DNA from: Terriglobales bacterium | GTDB lineage: Bacteria; Acidobacteriota; Terriglobia; Terriglobales; Acidobacteriaceae | NCBI GenBank assembly: GCA_016185365.1 | Contig: JACPNP010000045.1 | Span: 1 to 37,990, forward strand | Direction of reading: 5' to 3' | DNA: 37,990 bases | Shown here: piece by piece, positions 9,433 through 16,857 of the stretch | How the letters are laid out: each line of letters opens with the position of its first letter | How positions within the stretch are numbered: position 1 is the stretch's first letter | Program-made: the position numbers and the translations under genes | The notes under the pieces: generated by a model | Database searches by the model: none | Told to the model about the DNA's origin: nothing | The model's input: only the letters and a program-made list of their open reading frames with translations

Positions 9433-10572
9433 TCACGCCATGAGTCGCTTGACTGCAAACAACGGCTCTACTGTGCGCCCATCCAGCAAGTGTCCCGCCA
9501 TGCGTTCTCCCACCGCCGGGCCGTGCTTATAGCCGTGGCCCGATCCGCCGCCCAGCAGCCAAACATTCGCGGCGCGCGGATGGCGATCCATAATGAAATG
9601 CTCATCGGGCGTATTCTCGTACTGGCAAACTCGCGATTCGATCAGCGGCGCCCCGGCCATCGCCGGGAAACGCATCGCCAGATAATCGCGCGCCGTTTGA
9701 ATTTTTCCGGCGTCCTGCGTGCGGTCGCCGTTGGTGGGATCGATATCGGCGCCGCGCACGTCGTCGGCGATCTTGAAGCCCCTGTGCTCATTCGCCGGAA
9801 TGCCGTAAAAACGCGTTTGCCCCTGCCGCCGCTCGATCCACGACGGAATCCAATCGTCCATGAACCGGCGATCGCCTCCCGGTGTTCCAAAAAAGAAAAC
9901 GTCCTGGCGCGTCACTTTGAGCCGATCGCCAATCACGTCCGGAAAAAGCCGCCCCAGCCAGGGGCCACACGCAAACACATACTGATCGGCCTCGAGCGTT
10001 GAGCCGTCGGAGAGCCGCAGCGACCGGATGTCTCCCGCAATCTCGCCAGGAGCGGCCGTGAGCTGACGATAGTCGCCGCCTTCGTCGATGAATGCCTCCA
10101 CCACCAATTGGCAATTGCGCCGCGCCAGCAGCGCTCCGGCGTCTCTTTCCAGCACTGTCCACTCGACCTGGTCAAAATTAATTTGTGGATAGCGATCCTT
10201 CACCTTCGCCGGGGCAATCTCTTCATAGACCACACCGGCTTCGCGCAGCAGCGGCAGGGCGGCGGCCATAAACGCATCGTCGCGATCGACCATCCAGAGC
10301 AGTCCGGTGCGCGCATAAAGCTGGCGATCCCAGAGCTGCTCGTTCTCCCGCCAGAGCTCGCCTGCGCGCACAGCCATCTGCGTGTAGATGCGGTTCGCGC
10401 CGTACAGTGCGCGGATCAGGCGCGTTTCACCGCCGGAGCTGGCGCGCGAATTGCCAGGACCCCAGGCATCGAGCAGCGTCACCTGGGCCTTGCGGCGAAG
10501 CAACATTAATGCCGTCCAGCCGCCGAATGCGCCTGCGCCGATTACGACGACGTGAGGATTGCGATGGTTCAC
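9433..10572 (-). CDS. FAD-dependent oxidase of the monomeric sarcosine oxidase / N-methyltryptophan oxidase family
   Basis: The 379-residue protein opens with a dinucleotide-binding motif (VVVIGAGAFGGWTALML, glycines 12, 14 and 17). A GETRLIRALYG segment near residue 48 is typical of sarcosine oxidase relatives. Cys316 in VCQYENTPDEHFIMDRHP matches the cysteine that covalently holds FAD in this family. The C-terminal GGGSGHGYKHGPAVGERMA is also characteristic. The enzyme should oxidise a secondary amine or N-methyl amino acid, producing hydrogen peroxide. There is no export signal, so it should be cytoplasmic. The start is the GTG at 10572. The small IPT-domain gene ends 22 bases upstream, so the two are probably co-transcribed. 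The exact substrate (sarcosine, N-methyltryptophan or another amine) cannot be decided. Confidence 0.88.
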   Translation of the reverse strand: MNHRNPHVVVIGAGAFGGWTALMLLRRKAQVTLLDAWGPGNSRASSGGETRLIRALYGANRIYTQMAVRAGELWRENEQLWDRQLYARTGLLWMVDRDDAFMAAALPLLREAGVVYEEIAPAKVKDRYPQINFDQVEWTVLERDAGALLARRNCQLVVEAFIDEGGDYRQLTAAPGEIAGDIRSLRLSDGSTLEADQYVFACGPWLGRLFPDVIGDRLKVTRQDVFFFGTPGGDRRFMDDWIPSWIERRQGQTRFYGIPANEHRGFKIADDVRGADIDPTNGDRTQDAGKIQTARDYLAMRFPAMAGAPLIESRVCQYENTPDEHFIMDRHPRAANVWLLGGGSGHGYKHGPAVGERMAGHLLDGRTVEPLFAVKRLMA

Positions 10573-10594
10573 GGGAATTTGGGAATGGACCGCG

Positions 10595-10933
10595 CTACGG
10601 TTCGATGGTGACCTTGACGGGTTGCTCCATGAGCTTGGGATCTTTACCCGCCGTCAGCACCATTAGCGCGTAGCGGCCGGCCGGGGTGCCAGGCGGAACT
10701 TTGAATTTGATGGAAGTGCCGGTCTGCTCCGTCATGACACCTTTGTAATCCTTGCTGCCGTCGGTCAAATAAATTTCCGACACGCTGGCTTTGTCCAGAT
10801 TTTCTCCGGTGACGGTCAGAACGTCGCCCACTTTCGCGTTGCCCGGCTCGACCGTCGTCATCTTCGGCGATGCCTGTTGAGCTTGAACAACCAGAGCGGC
10901 AAGTAGCAGCGCCGCGATGACAAACAGTTTCAT
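10595..10933 (-). CDS. Small secreted IPT/TIG-domain protein
   Basis: The 112-residue product has a signal peptide (MKLFVIAALLLAALVVQAQQ) followed by a single immunoglobulin-like IPT/TIG domain: MTTVEPGNAKVGDVLTVTG at about 25-43, then ISFT-like strands to GRYALMVLTAGKD near the end. Such domains mediate binding to other proteins or polysaccharide, and there is no catalytic residue. AAAGGA lies about 14 bases before the ATG at 10933, rather far for a ribosome-binding site. The gene leads the minus-strand pair with the flavin oxidase and is divergent from mqnC. Role unknown. Confidence 0.82.
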   Translation of the reverse strand: MKLFVIAALLLAALVVQAQQASPKMTTVEPGNAKVGDVLTVTGENLDKASVSEIYLTDGSKDYKGVMTEQTGTSIKFKVPPGTPAGRYALMVLTAGKDPKLMEQPVKVTIEP

Positions 10934-11035
10934 TCGATGTCCGTCCTTTGCACACTACATCCTATGCCCGGAGAGCGGCAATATCAACCTGGTCCGGACT
11001 GGACCGCGTGATATCGTATATGAAGTCCGTCAATT

Positions 11036-12067
11036 ATGATTTCCCGCGATCAAGCGCTGGATCTGTTTCGCTCCGATGACCTGATCGGCATCGGCATGGA
11101 GGCCGACGCCGTGCGCCGCCGGCTTCATCCGGAAGGCGTGGTCTCCTACATCATCGATCGCAACATCAATTACACCAACTTCTGCACGGAATATTGCAGC
11201 TTCTGCGCCTTCTACCGGCCCATGGGGCACGCCGAAGGCTACGTGCTGCCGCACGAAGCCATCTTCGAAAAAATTCAGGAAACGATCGATCTGGGCGGCA
11301 CCGGCATTCTCATGCAAGGCGGCCTGCATCCGGATCTCAAAATCGAGTGGTACGAAGATTTACTGCGCGCCATCAAGCGCCGCTTCACCATTCACTGTCA
11401 TTGTTTCTCCGCGCCCGAGATCACCAACATCGCGGCGGTAAGCGGAATTTCCATTCGCGACACGCTGGCCCGGCTGCGCGACGCCGGCCTCGATTCCCTG
11501 CCCGGCGGCGGCGCCGAAATTCTGGACGACGGCGTGCGCCATCGCATCAGCCGGCTGAAATGTTCCACCAACGAATGGATTGAGACTCATCGCACCGCCC
11601 ATGCGCTCGGCATGCGCACCACCGCCACCATGATGTTTGGCTGCGGCGAAACGCTCGAGCAGCGCATGAATCATTTCGAGATCGTCCGCCAGATTCAGGA
11701 AGATACCGGCGGCTTCACGGCGTTTATCCCGTGGACCTTTCAGCGGGAAAATACCTCGCTCGGCCGTTTCATTAAAGAGGAGGCCACTGCCGTCGAATAC
11801 CTGCAAACACTGGCGATTTCGCGCATCTATCTCGATAACATTCTGAATATTCAATCGTCCTGGGTGACGCCGGGGCTTAAGACCTGCCAGCTCGGCCTGC
11901 GCTTCGGCGGCAACGACGTCGGCAGCATCATGATTGAAGAAAACGTCGTGTCGGCCGCCGGCGCGCATCATCGCGCCACCGAGGAAGAGCTGCGGCGCAT
12001 GATCCGCGACGCCGGTTTCGTGCCCAAGCAGCGCGACACGCTGTACCGGACCTACTTCTTAAATTAA
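11036..12067 (+). CDS. mqnC: Cyclic dehypoxanthine futalosine synthase (radical SAM)
   Basis: The 343-residue protein carries the radical SAM cluster motif CTEYCSFC (Cys50, Cys54, Cys57) after YIIDRNINYTNF, the signature of the MqnC/MqnE/CofH group. The later GGGAEIL, TATMMFGCGETLEQRMNH and FQRENTSL segments fit MqnC best. It catalyses cyclisation of dehypoxanthine futalosine in the futalosine route to menaquinone. No other menaquinone gene lies in the window, so the pathway is scattered in this genome. The start is the ATG at 11036, without a clear Shine-Dalgarno. A secreted protein gene follows after 10 bases. MqnE is the nearest alternative, but the sequence and length favour MqnC. Confidence 0.9.
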   Translation: MISRDQALDLFRSDDLIGIGMEADAVRRRLHPEGVVSYIIDRNINYTNFCTEYCSFCAFYRPMGHAEGYVLPHEAIFEKIQETIDLGGTGILMQGGLHPDLKIEWYEDLLRAIKRRFTIHCHCFSAPEITNIAAVSGISIRDTLARLRDAGLDSLPGGGAEILDDGVRHRISRLKCSTNEWIETHRTAHALGMRTTATMMFGCGETLEQRMNHFEIVRQIQEDTGGFTAFIPWTFQRENTSLGRFIKEEATAVEYLQTLAISRIYLDNILNIQSSWVTPGLKTCQLGLRFGGNDVGSIMIEENVVSAAGAHHRATEEELRRMIRDAGFVPKQRDTLYRTYFLN

Positions 12068-12077
12068 GAGGCGCTCG

Positions 12078-13034
12078 ATGAAGTGCATCCTGCTGTTCTC
12101 CGCCTTGGCGGTTGCCAGTCTGACCGCGGCGGACTTCCCGCAAGCGGAGATTTCGAATGGACTGATTCACGCCAAGCTGTACCTGCCCGATCCGGAACAT
12201 GGCTACTACCAGGCCACCCGCTTTGATTGGTCCGGAGTCATCGCCAGCCTGGAATATAAGAAACACAATTATTTCGGAGTGTGGTTTGAGCGCTACGACC
12301 CGAAGATTCACGATGCCATCACCGGGCCGGTCGAATCGTATGGGCCGCTAGGCTATGAAGAAGCCAAGCCGGGTGGCACGTTTGTCAGAATCGGCGTCGG
12401 TGTTCTGCGCAAGCCTGACGAAAAACAGATCAACGATTTCAATACGCAACCCATTGTCGATTCCGGTAAATGGACTGTGCGCACCGGCGCTGAATGGATC
12501 GAATTCGTGCAGGTAATCGACGATGCTTCGTCCGGCTACGCGTATATCTACCGGAAAACCGTGCGCCTGGCCAAGGACAAGCCGGAGATGGTGCTGGAAC
12601 ACAGTCTCAAGAACACCGGCAAGCGGCGCATCGAGACCGACGTCTACCAGCATAATTTTTTCGTCATCGACGGCCAGCCCTCCGGCCCCGATTTCGTAGT
12701 CAAGTTTCCCTTCGAGCCGCGCGCGACTCACGATCTAACCGGCCTCGCCGCCATTGACGGCAAGCAGCTTGTCTACTTAAAGGAGCTCGAGAAAGGCCAG
12801 TACATTTACACTCACCTGCAAGGCTACGGCGCGACCGCGAAAGACTACGACTTCCGCGTGGAGAACCGCAAGTCCGGCGCCGGCCTGCGGCAAGTGGGCG
12901 ATCGCCCGATGTCGAAGCTGGCCTTCTGGTCGATCCGGACCACAGTCTGTCCCGAGGCGTTCATCGACGTGAAAGTCGAGCCCGGCAGCGAGATGAACTG
13001 GCAAACGCTGTACGAGTTCTACACGCTGCCCTGA
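12078..13034 (+). CDS. Secreted protein of unknown function, possible galactose-mutarotase-like fold
   Basis: This 318-residue protein starts with a signal peptide (MKCILLFSALAVASLTAADF) preceded by a good GAGG site. The rest is beta-rich and soluble. Segments such as GYYQATRFDWSGVIASLEYK, VLEHSLKNTGKRRIETDVYQ and the ending EMNWQTLYEFYTL recall the beta-sandwich of aldose-epimerase/mutarotase-like proteins, but I cannot identify catalytic histidines with confidence. It sits 10 bases after mqnC and probably shares its transcript. A link to menaquinone synthesis is not evident, and a periplasmic carbohydrate-related role is only a guess. Its stop is three bases from that of the convergent gene at 13038. 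Confidence 0.8.
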   Translation: MKCILLFSALAVASLTAADFPQAEISNGLIHAKLYLPDPEHGYYQATRFDWSGVIASLEYKKHNYFGVWFERYDPKIHDAITGPVESYGPLGYEEAKPGGTFVRIGVGVLRKPDEKQINDFNTQPIVDSGKWTVRTGAEWIEFVQVIDDASSGYAYIYRKTVRLAKDKPEMVLEHSLKNTGKRRIETDVYQHNFFVIDGQPSGPDFVVKFPFEPRATHDLTGLAAIDGKQLVYLKELEKGQYIYTHLQGYGATAKDYDFRVENRKSGAGLRQVGDRPMSKLAFWSIRTTVCPEAFIDVKVEPGSEMNWQTLYEFYTLP

Positions 13035-13037
13035 AAT

Positions 13038-13817
13038 TTATTTCGCAGCCGGCTTGTAGGTGAAATCCCAAATCTGCATGTTCATCTTGTTGGGCGTGTA
13101 TTCGATCACGGCGTACTCGCCGGGCTCGAGCGGCTTGGTCGGCCAGATCTTGAAGAGCAAATTCTGATCCAGCTGGCGGCGGAAAATATCCACGTTGTCT
13201 AAGTGCTCCTCCACCTCATTGACGACCGGCACCACGGTAAGCTTGGCGACGATGCGCACGCCCTTCTGCGGCGTGAGGCGCACGATGCTGAACTGCTCTT
13301 CAGCCGCCAGCTGCATGTAGAATTCCGGACGGGGATCGGTCAACACGTGCGACGAGCTGAGGCCGTCAATTTCCAGCGCGGCTTTTCCGGTCACCGGGAT
13401 AGGCGCCATCATTTTCAATATCGTGCGCCCCTTGCTGGTATGGACCTTGGATTCCGCCAGCTTGAAAGTGCTCAGCTTGCCATTTTCGAGCTGGTAAACG
13501 CCGGGATTCTGGGGAATCAACGAGATTTCGCGCGCCTGCTCGCGAACGGCTTTCTCTTCGGCGGCGTCTGCCTTGGTCTCTTCCGCAATGGTGGCCTGGC
13601 GGGCGACAGCTTCCTTCTCGGTCCGCGTCAGATCCACCAGGGCCAGCGGAATCTCCTCCCACTCGCCGCGCTCGTTGCTGTAGTAGCGGACGCGATCTTC
13701 CAGCACCTGGTACTCGCGCACCATGTGGAAGCCGCCTTCTTTGAGGTAGAGCTTGATGTTTGCCGCCAGAGCCGGCAGAGCGAGGGCGAAGAACAGCGCC
13801 GTCAGAATTCTCCGCAT
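13038..13817 (-). CDS. Secreted protein of unknown function
   Basis: About 259 residues with a signal peptide (MRRILTALFFALALPALAAN). The first mature segment, IKLYLKEGGFHMVREYQVLE, reads like a small SHD1/SLA1-type beta-module. A charged helix of about 45 residues rich in Glu, Ala and Lys follows (residues 70-105, a likely coiled coil), then a beta-rich C-terminal domain. I do not recognise the family. GTG at 13820 and ATG at 13817 are both possible starts. A TAAACT box on the minus strand at 13825-13830 is 7 bases from the ATG, so I prefer the ATG. The gene converges with 12078-13034. Confidence 0.78.
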   Translation of the reverse strand: MRRILTALFFALALPALAANIKLYLKEGGFHMVREYQVLEDRVRYYSNERGEWEEIPLALVDLTRTEKEAVARQATIAEETKADAAEEKAVREQAREISLIPQNPGVYQLENGKLSTFKLAESKVHTSKGRTILKMMAPIPVTGKAALEIDGLSSSHVLTDPRPEFYMQLAAEEQFSIVRLTPQKGVRIVAKLTVVPVVNEVEEHLDNVDIFRRQLDQNLLFKIWPTKPLEPGEYAVIEYTPNKMNMQIWDFTYKPAAK

Positions 13818-13836
13818 CACTACTAGTTTAATCTTT

Positions 13837-14853
13837 TCACTGCGCGTAGAGCGGCGCCACCGAGACCAGACCCAGGCCCACCACGAACAACAGCAGCATC
13901 ACCGCGATCAGCATCTTCACGCGCGAATCGGCGCCGGCAAACTCTTTCCATACAAGCAGTCCCCAGAGCGCGCTCACCATCGTGGCTCCCTGCCCGATGG
14001 CGTAGCTGATCGCCGGGCCCACCTGCACGCTTTCCGGCGCGCTGGCCGCGGCGAAGTTGGCGATCGCGCCGGTAGCCCAGATCATGCCGCCCATGATGCC
14101 GAGAGCATGCTGGCCGGGCGTCCCTTTGAAGTACGCGCTCAGTCTCACCGGCGGACCTTCCACCGGAAGGTTCATGAAGATCAGGTTGAAAATGAACGTG
14201 GAAAAAAACACGCCAATGGCAAAAACAAATCCGATGGCATACGGCCCCAGGCCAAACGGGCCGGCCTTTCCGATCTCGACCAACGGAAAGAACGACCCCA
14301 TCAACACACCGCTCACCAGGCTCAGCAGGATGCCTTTTGCGCTCGCTTTGCGCGCGCCGCCCTGCGATCCTCGCGCCGCATGGGCGCGGTACGCGAGCGC
14401 ATCCACAATAATCGCGCCCACGATAATTGCGGCGCCGGAAAAAAGCAGCGTCGGGTTGCCTTGCGGCTTAAGCGCGTAGTTCCAGATGACGCCGATCACC
14501 AGCGCCATGCCGATGCCGACCGGAAATGCCACCGCCAGACCCGCCACCGAAATCGCGGCCACCAGCAGCATGTTGGCGAGATTGAATACGATGCCGCCCA
14601 ACCCGCCAAAGCCGATCTGTGTTTTGCCGGCATGCGCCAGATCGTCGATGAATCCAAAGCCATCGGGCCCCAGGTCGCCAAACGTCAGTGCATAAAGCGT
14701 CGCTGCCAGAAGCACGCCGAACGAGTAGTCGAAATAGAATAGCTCGAAACGCCACTTGCCGGAAAGCTTGAACGTGTTGGCCCAGGAGCCCCAGCACAAC
14801 ATGCTCACCACAGTCAGCAGCAACGCGGCGGCGTAAGTGTGGGGCAGAATCAT
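13837..14853 (-). CDS. DMT-superfamily permease, GRP/RhaT/ureide-permease-like sugar or metabolite transporter
   Basis: A 338-residue integral membrane protein with about ten hydrophobic segments and the opening MILPHTYAAALLLTVVSMLC followed by WGSWANTFKL. This conserved first helix, with LCWGSWAN and ELFYFDYSFG, resembles the glucose/ribose-type DMT permeases and ureide permeases. I started at the ATG at 14853 because it lies four bases after the glycosyltransferase stop and the membrane topology begins there; a longer frame would overlap that gene. Co-transcribed with the ArnT-like gene upstream. Substrate unknown; sugars or rhamnose-like compounds are plausible. Confidence 0.85.
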   Translation of the reverse strand: MILPHTYAAALLLTVVSMLCWGSWANTFKLSGKWRFELFYFDYSFGVLLAATLYALTFGDLGPDGFGFIDDLAHAGKTQIGFGGLGGIVFNLANMLLVAAISVAGLAVAFPVGIGMALVIGVIWNYALKPQGNPTLLFSGAAIIVGAIIVDALAYRAHAARGSQGGARKASAKGILLSLVSGVLMGSFFPLVEIGKAGPFGLGPYAIGFVFAIGVFFSTFIFNLIFMNLPVEGPPVRLSAYFKGTPGQHALGIMGGMIWATGAIANFAAASAPESVQVGPAISYAIGQGATMVSALWGLLVWKEFAGADSRVKMLIAVMLLLFVVGLGLVSVAPLYAQ

Positions 14854-14857
14854 CGAA

Positions 14858-16297
14858 TCACTCCGTGCGAGGGTATAACAGCAGGCCCCGAATCTGCAAC
14901 TCGGTGGAATGCGCAGCGCAGTCGGGAATGGGCGTGAGCGAATAATAATTGAGGCCGTAGCGTAGGCTGCGATTGAGCTCAGCAATGCAGACGCGCTCGC
15001 GCACCGGCTCCACCTGGCGCCATAGCGGACGCGCCGTCGCCAGCGTATCGATGAGAGGAATTGCCTGGCGCTCCAGATACAGAATGCCCACGGCGACGGC
15101 CGCCACCGTCAGACCGAATGCCGCCGCGCGTTTGCCGATCCGCGCGAGTTGCCAGACAGCCGCCGCGGCAACCACGGGTGCAAGCCAAAGCCATTGATAT
15201 TGGGATCCGTCCAACGCGACGCTGCTCAACCCGCCAGCCAATGCGCCGGGTAGAATCACCGCGACAAATGGGATGCACACCAGCAGGATCGCGGTCGACC
15301 CCAGCACCCATTTGGTGTCGCGCATTTCGGACAGAGCCCTTCCAAGCAGCGCCGCCACGGCAGGGGTCAGCGGCAAAACGTATCCCGGCAGTTTATTGAC
15401 CGCCAGCGAGAAAAACAGCAGCCCGAAAAGCGCCCAGGCCAGCAAGAACCGCGAGCGACGGTCGCGATAAAGCTCTTTGTTAAACAGGCCTGCGAGCGCC
15501 GGAATCCATGGAAACAGCGCCGCAAGCAGCACCGGCAGATAAAACCAAAACGGCTGTTCATGTTGTAGCGCCGACGAGCCGAATCGCAACAATTGCTGTT
15601 CCCAAAACAACTTCTGCAAGAATGGCCAGCCATTCTTTACATAACAAAGCAGATACCAAGGCACGGCAACCAGCAAGAAAGCAGCCGCAACCGGCGGTCG
15701 AAGCCAGTCCATCCAGCGCTTGCGGCCCATCCAAATCAACGGCAGGGCCAACACCAGCGGGACCATGCCTTTCGCCAGAACCGCGATTCCCAGCAGCCCG
15801 GCGACAACCGGCAGCCGCTTGCGGTCGCCGGTTTCGAGCCAGCGCAGCGACATCAGCATAGCCGCCGAAAACGCCGCCGCCATCGGCAAATCGGTTACCG
15901 CCACACGGCTAAACGCCAACCACCCCGCGCAGGTTGCCAGAATCGCAGTCGCGTACGCCGCCGCGGTTTCGCCAAATTCACGGCGCAAAATCCAGAAGAA
16001 GAACACCAGAAACGCGACGCTAAACAAAGCCACAGGAACGCGCGGGGCTAGCTCCGCGCCTAGGCCTGCCATGAACCCAACACCGGTCATCCAGTAAAGC
16101 AGGGCCGGCTTTTCGAACCACGGCTCACCCCACAATCGCGGCGTTACCCAGTCGCCGGAGCGCGCCATTTCACGGCCAATCGCGGCATAGCGCGGCTCAT
16201 CGGGACCCGCGACCCCCATGCCATCCAGGCGCCAGAAATACAGCGCACACAGGCACGGGACCGCGAGCCAATACGCGCGCGATGTGCTCCGTAACAT
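14858..16297 (-). CDS. ArnT/GT39-like membrane glycosyltransferase (GT-C fold)
   Basis: 479 residues with about eleven or twelve hydrophobic helices. The N-terminal first loop carries the acidic motif GPDEPRYAAIGREMARSGDW (about residues 31-50), followed by PRLWGEPWFEKPALLYWMTG, both hallmarks of the PMT/ArnT family. These enzymes use polyprenyl-phosphate sugars to glycosylate lipid A, proteins or other periplasmic acceptors. The acceptor cannot be inferred. The ATG at 16297 lies 6 bases downstream of a perfect TATAAT on the minus strand (16309-16304), implying a leaderless mRNA. The gene is divergent from the HIT-like gene at 16320 and followed by the DMT permease gene. Confidence 0.9.
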   Translation of the reverse strand: MLRSTSRAYWLAVPCLCALYFWRLDGMGVAGPDEPRYAAIGREMARSGDWVTPRLWGEPWFEKPALLYWMTGVGFMAGLGAELAPRVPVALFSVAFLVFFFWILRREFGETAAAYATAILATCAGWLAFSRVAVTDLPMAAAFSAAMLMSLRWLETGDRKRLPVVAGLLGIAVLAKGMVPLVLALPLIWMGRKRWMDWLRPPVAAAFLLVAVPWYLLCYVKNGWPFLQKLFWEQQLLRFGSSALQHEQPFWFYLPVLLAALFPWIPALAGLFNKELYRDRRSRFLLAWALFGLLFFSLAVNKLPGYVLPLTPAVAALLGRALSEMRDTKWVLGSTAILLVCIPFVAVILPGALAGGLSSVALDGSQYQWLWLAPVVAAAAVWQLARIGKRAAAFGLTVAAVAVGILYLERQAIPLIDTLATARPLWRQVEPVRERVCIAELNRSLRYGLNYYSLTPIPDCAAHSTELQIRGLLLYPRTE

Positions 16298-16303
16298 TCG
16301 TCA

Positions 16304-16311
16304 ATTATAAT
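16304..16311. promoter_or_regulatory. Symmetric bidirectional -10 element (ATTATAAT) serving two divergent leaderless genes
   Basis: The eight-base palindrome ATTATAAT contains TATAAT on both strands: plus 16306-16311, minus 16309-16304. Downstream spacing is 8 bases to the GTG at 16320 and 6 bases to the ATG at 16297, so both messages would start at or next to their start codons. Neither gene has a Shine-Dalgarno sequence, and only 22 bases separate the two coding regions. Divergent transcription from symmetric -10 boxes is known in bacteria; its use here is inferred. Confidence 0.6.
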
Positions 16312-16319
16312 GAACGTGA

Positions 16320-16847
16320 GTGTTGCTCCCCCTCAGCTTGATTCTGGCGCTGGCCGCACTGGCCGAAACGCGCACCTGCGTCTGCGAGCTGAACAATGCG
16401 GAAAGCATGGCCGCCAAGCAATGCAGTTTGTGCACGGAAGCCGAAAAGCAGGCGCCCGATTCACCGGTTTTTTTCCTGAAAGACATCAACCCGCGCAAGC
16501 CCAATCGCTGGCTGGCGCTGCCGCGCGCGCATCAGCATCTGCTTTCGGAAATGCCGCCGGAGGCGCGCCTGGCCTACTGGAATGCCGCCATCGAAAAAGC
16601 CCGCGCGCTGTGGGGTGACGACTGGGGCCTGGCCATGAACGGCGACGAGCGCCGCACGCAATGCCACACCCATCTGCACATCGGCAAGCTTCTCGAAGGC
16701 ACCGAAACATCACCGCCCGCCATTGTCGATTCGCCCGCCGGCATTGCCATCCCCACCGACGGCACCGGCTTCTGGGTGCATCCAGTGGCCGGCAAGCTGC
16801 ACGTGCATTCCGGCGAGCAGGTTACTGAATTCGTTCTTATGAGGTAG
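16320..16847 (+). CDS. Secreted HIT-like (histidine-triad-type) protein
   Basis: 175 residues from a GTG start; an in-frame TGA lies directly upstream, so no earlier start exists. Residues 1-16 (MLLPLSLILALAALAE) form a signal peptide. The mature N-terminus has C-x-C (CVC) and later CSLC, four cysteines that could form disulfides or bind metal. A histidine-triad-like stretch occurs near residue 118 (QCHTHLHIGKLLEG), and LALPRAHQHLL near residue 64 is reminiscent of HIT enzymes and CDP-diacylglycerol pyrophosphatase. Such enzymes cleave nucleotide phosphoesters. The exported location is unusual for HIT proteins but fits the CDP-diacylglycerol pyrophosphatase group. It lies 10 bases upstream of the UxaA-type gene. 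Confidence 0.72.
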   Translation: MLLPLSLILALAALAETRTCVCELNNAESMAAKQCSLCTEAEKQAPDSPVFFLKDINPRKPNRWLALPRAHQHLLSEMPPEARLAYWNAAIEKARALWGDDWGLAMNGDERRTQCHTHLHIGKLLEGTETSPPAIVDSPAGIAIPTDGTGFWVHPVAGKLHVHSGEQVTEFVLMR

Positions 16848-16857
16848 GGTCAATACT

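Noticed and set aside
14854-14985. Longer start for the DMT permease
   Set aside because: It would overlap the glycosyltransferase end, and the extra residues are not membrane-like; the ATG at 14853 fits topology and spacing.
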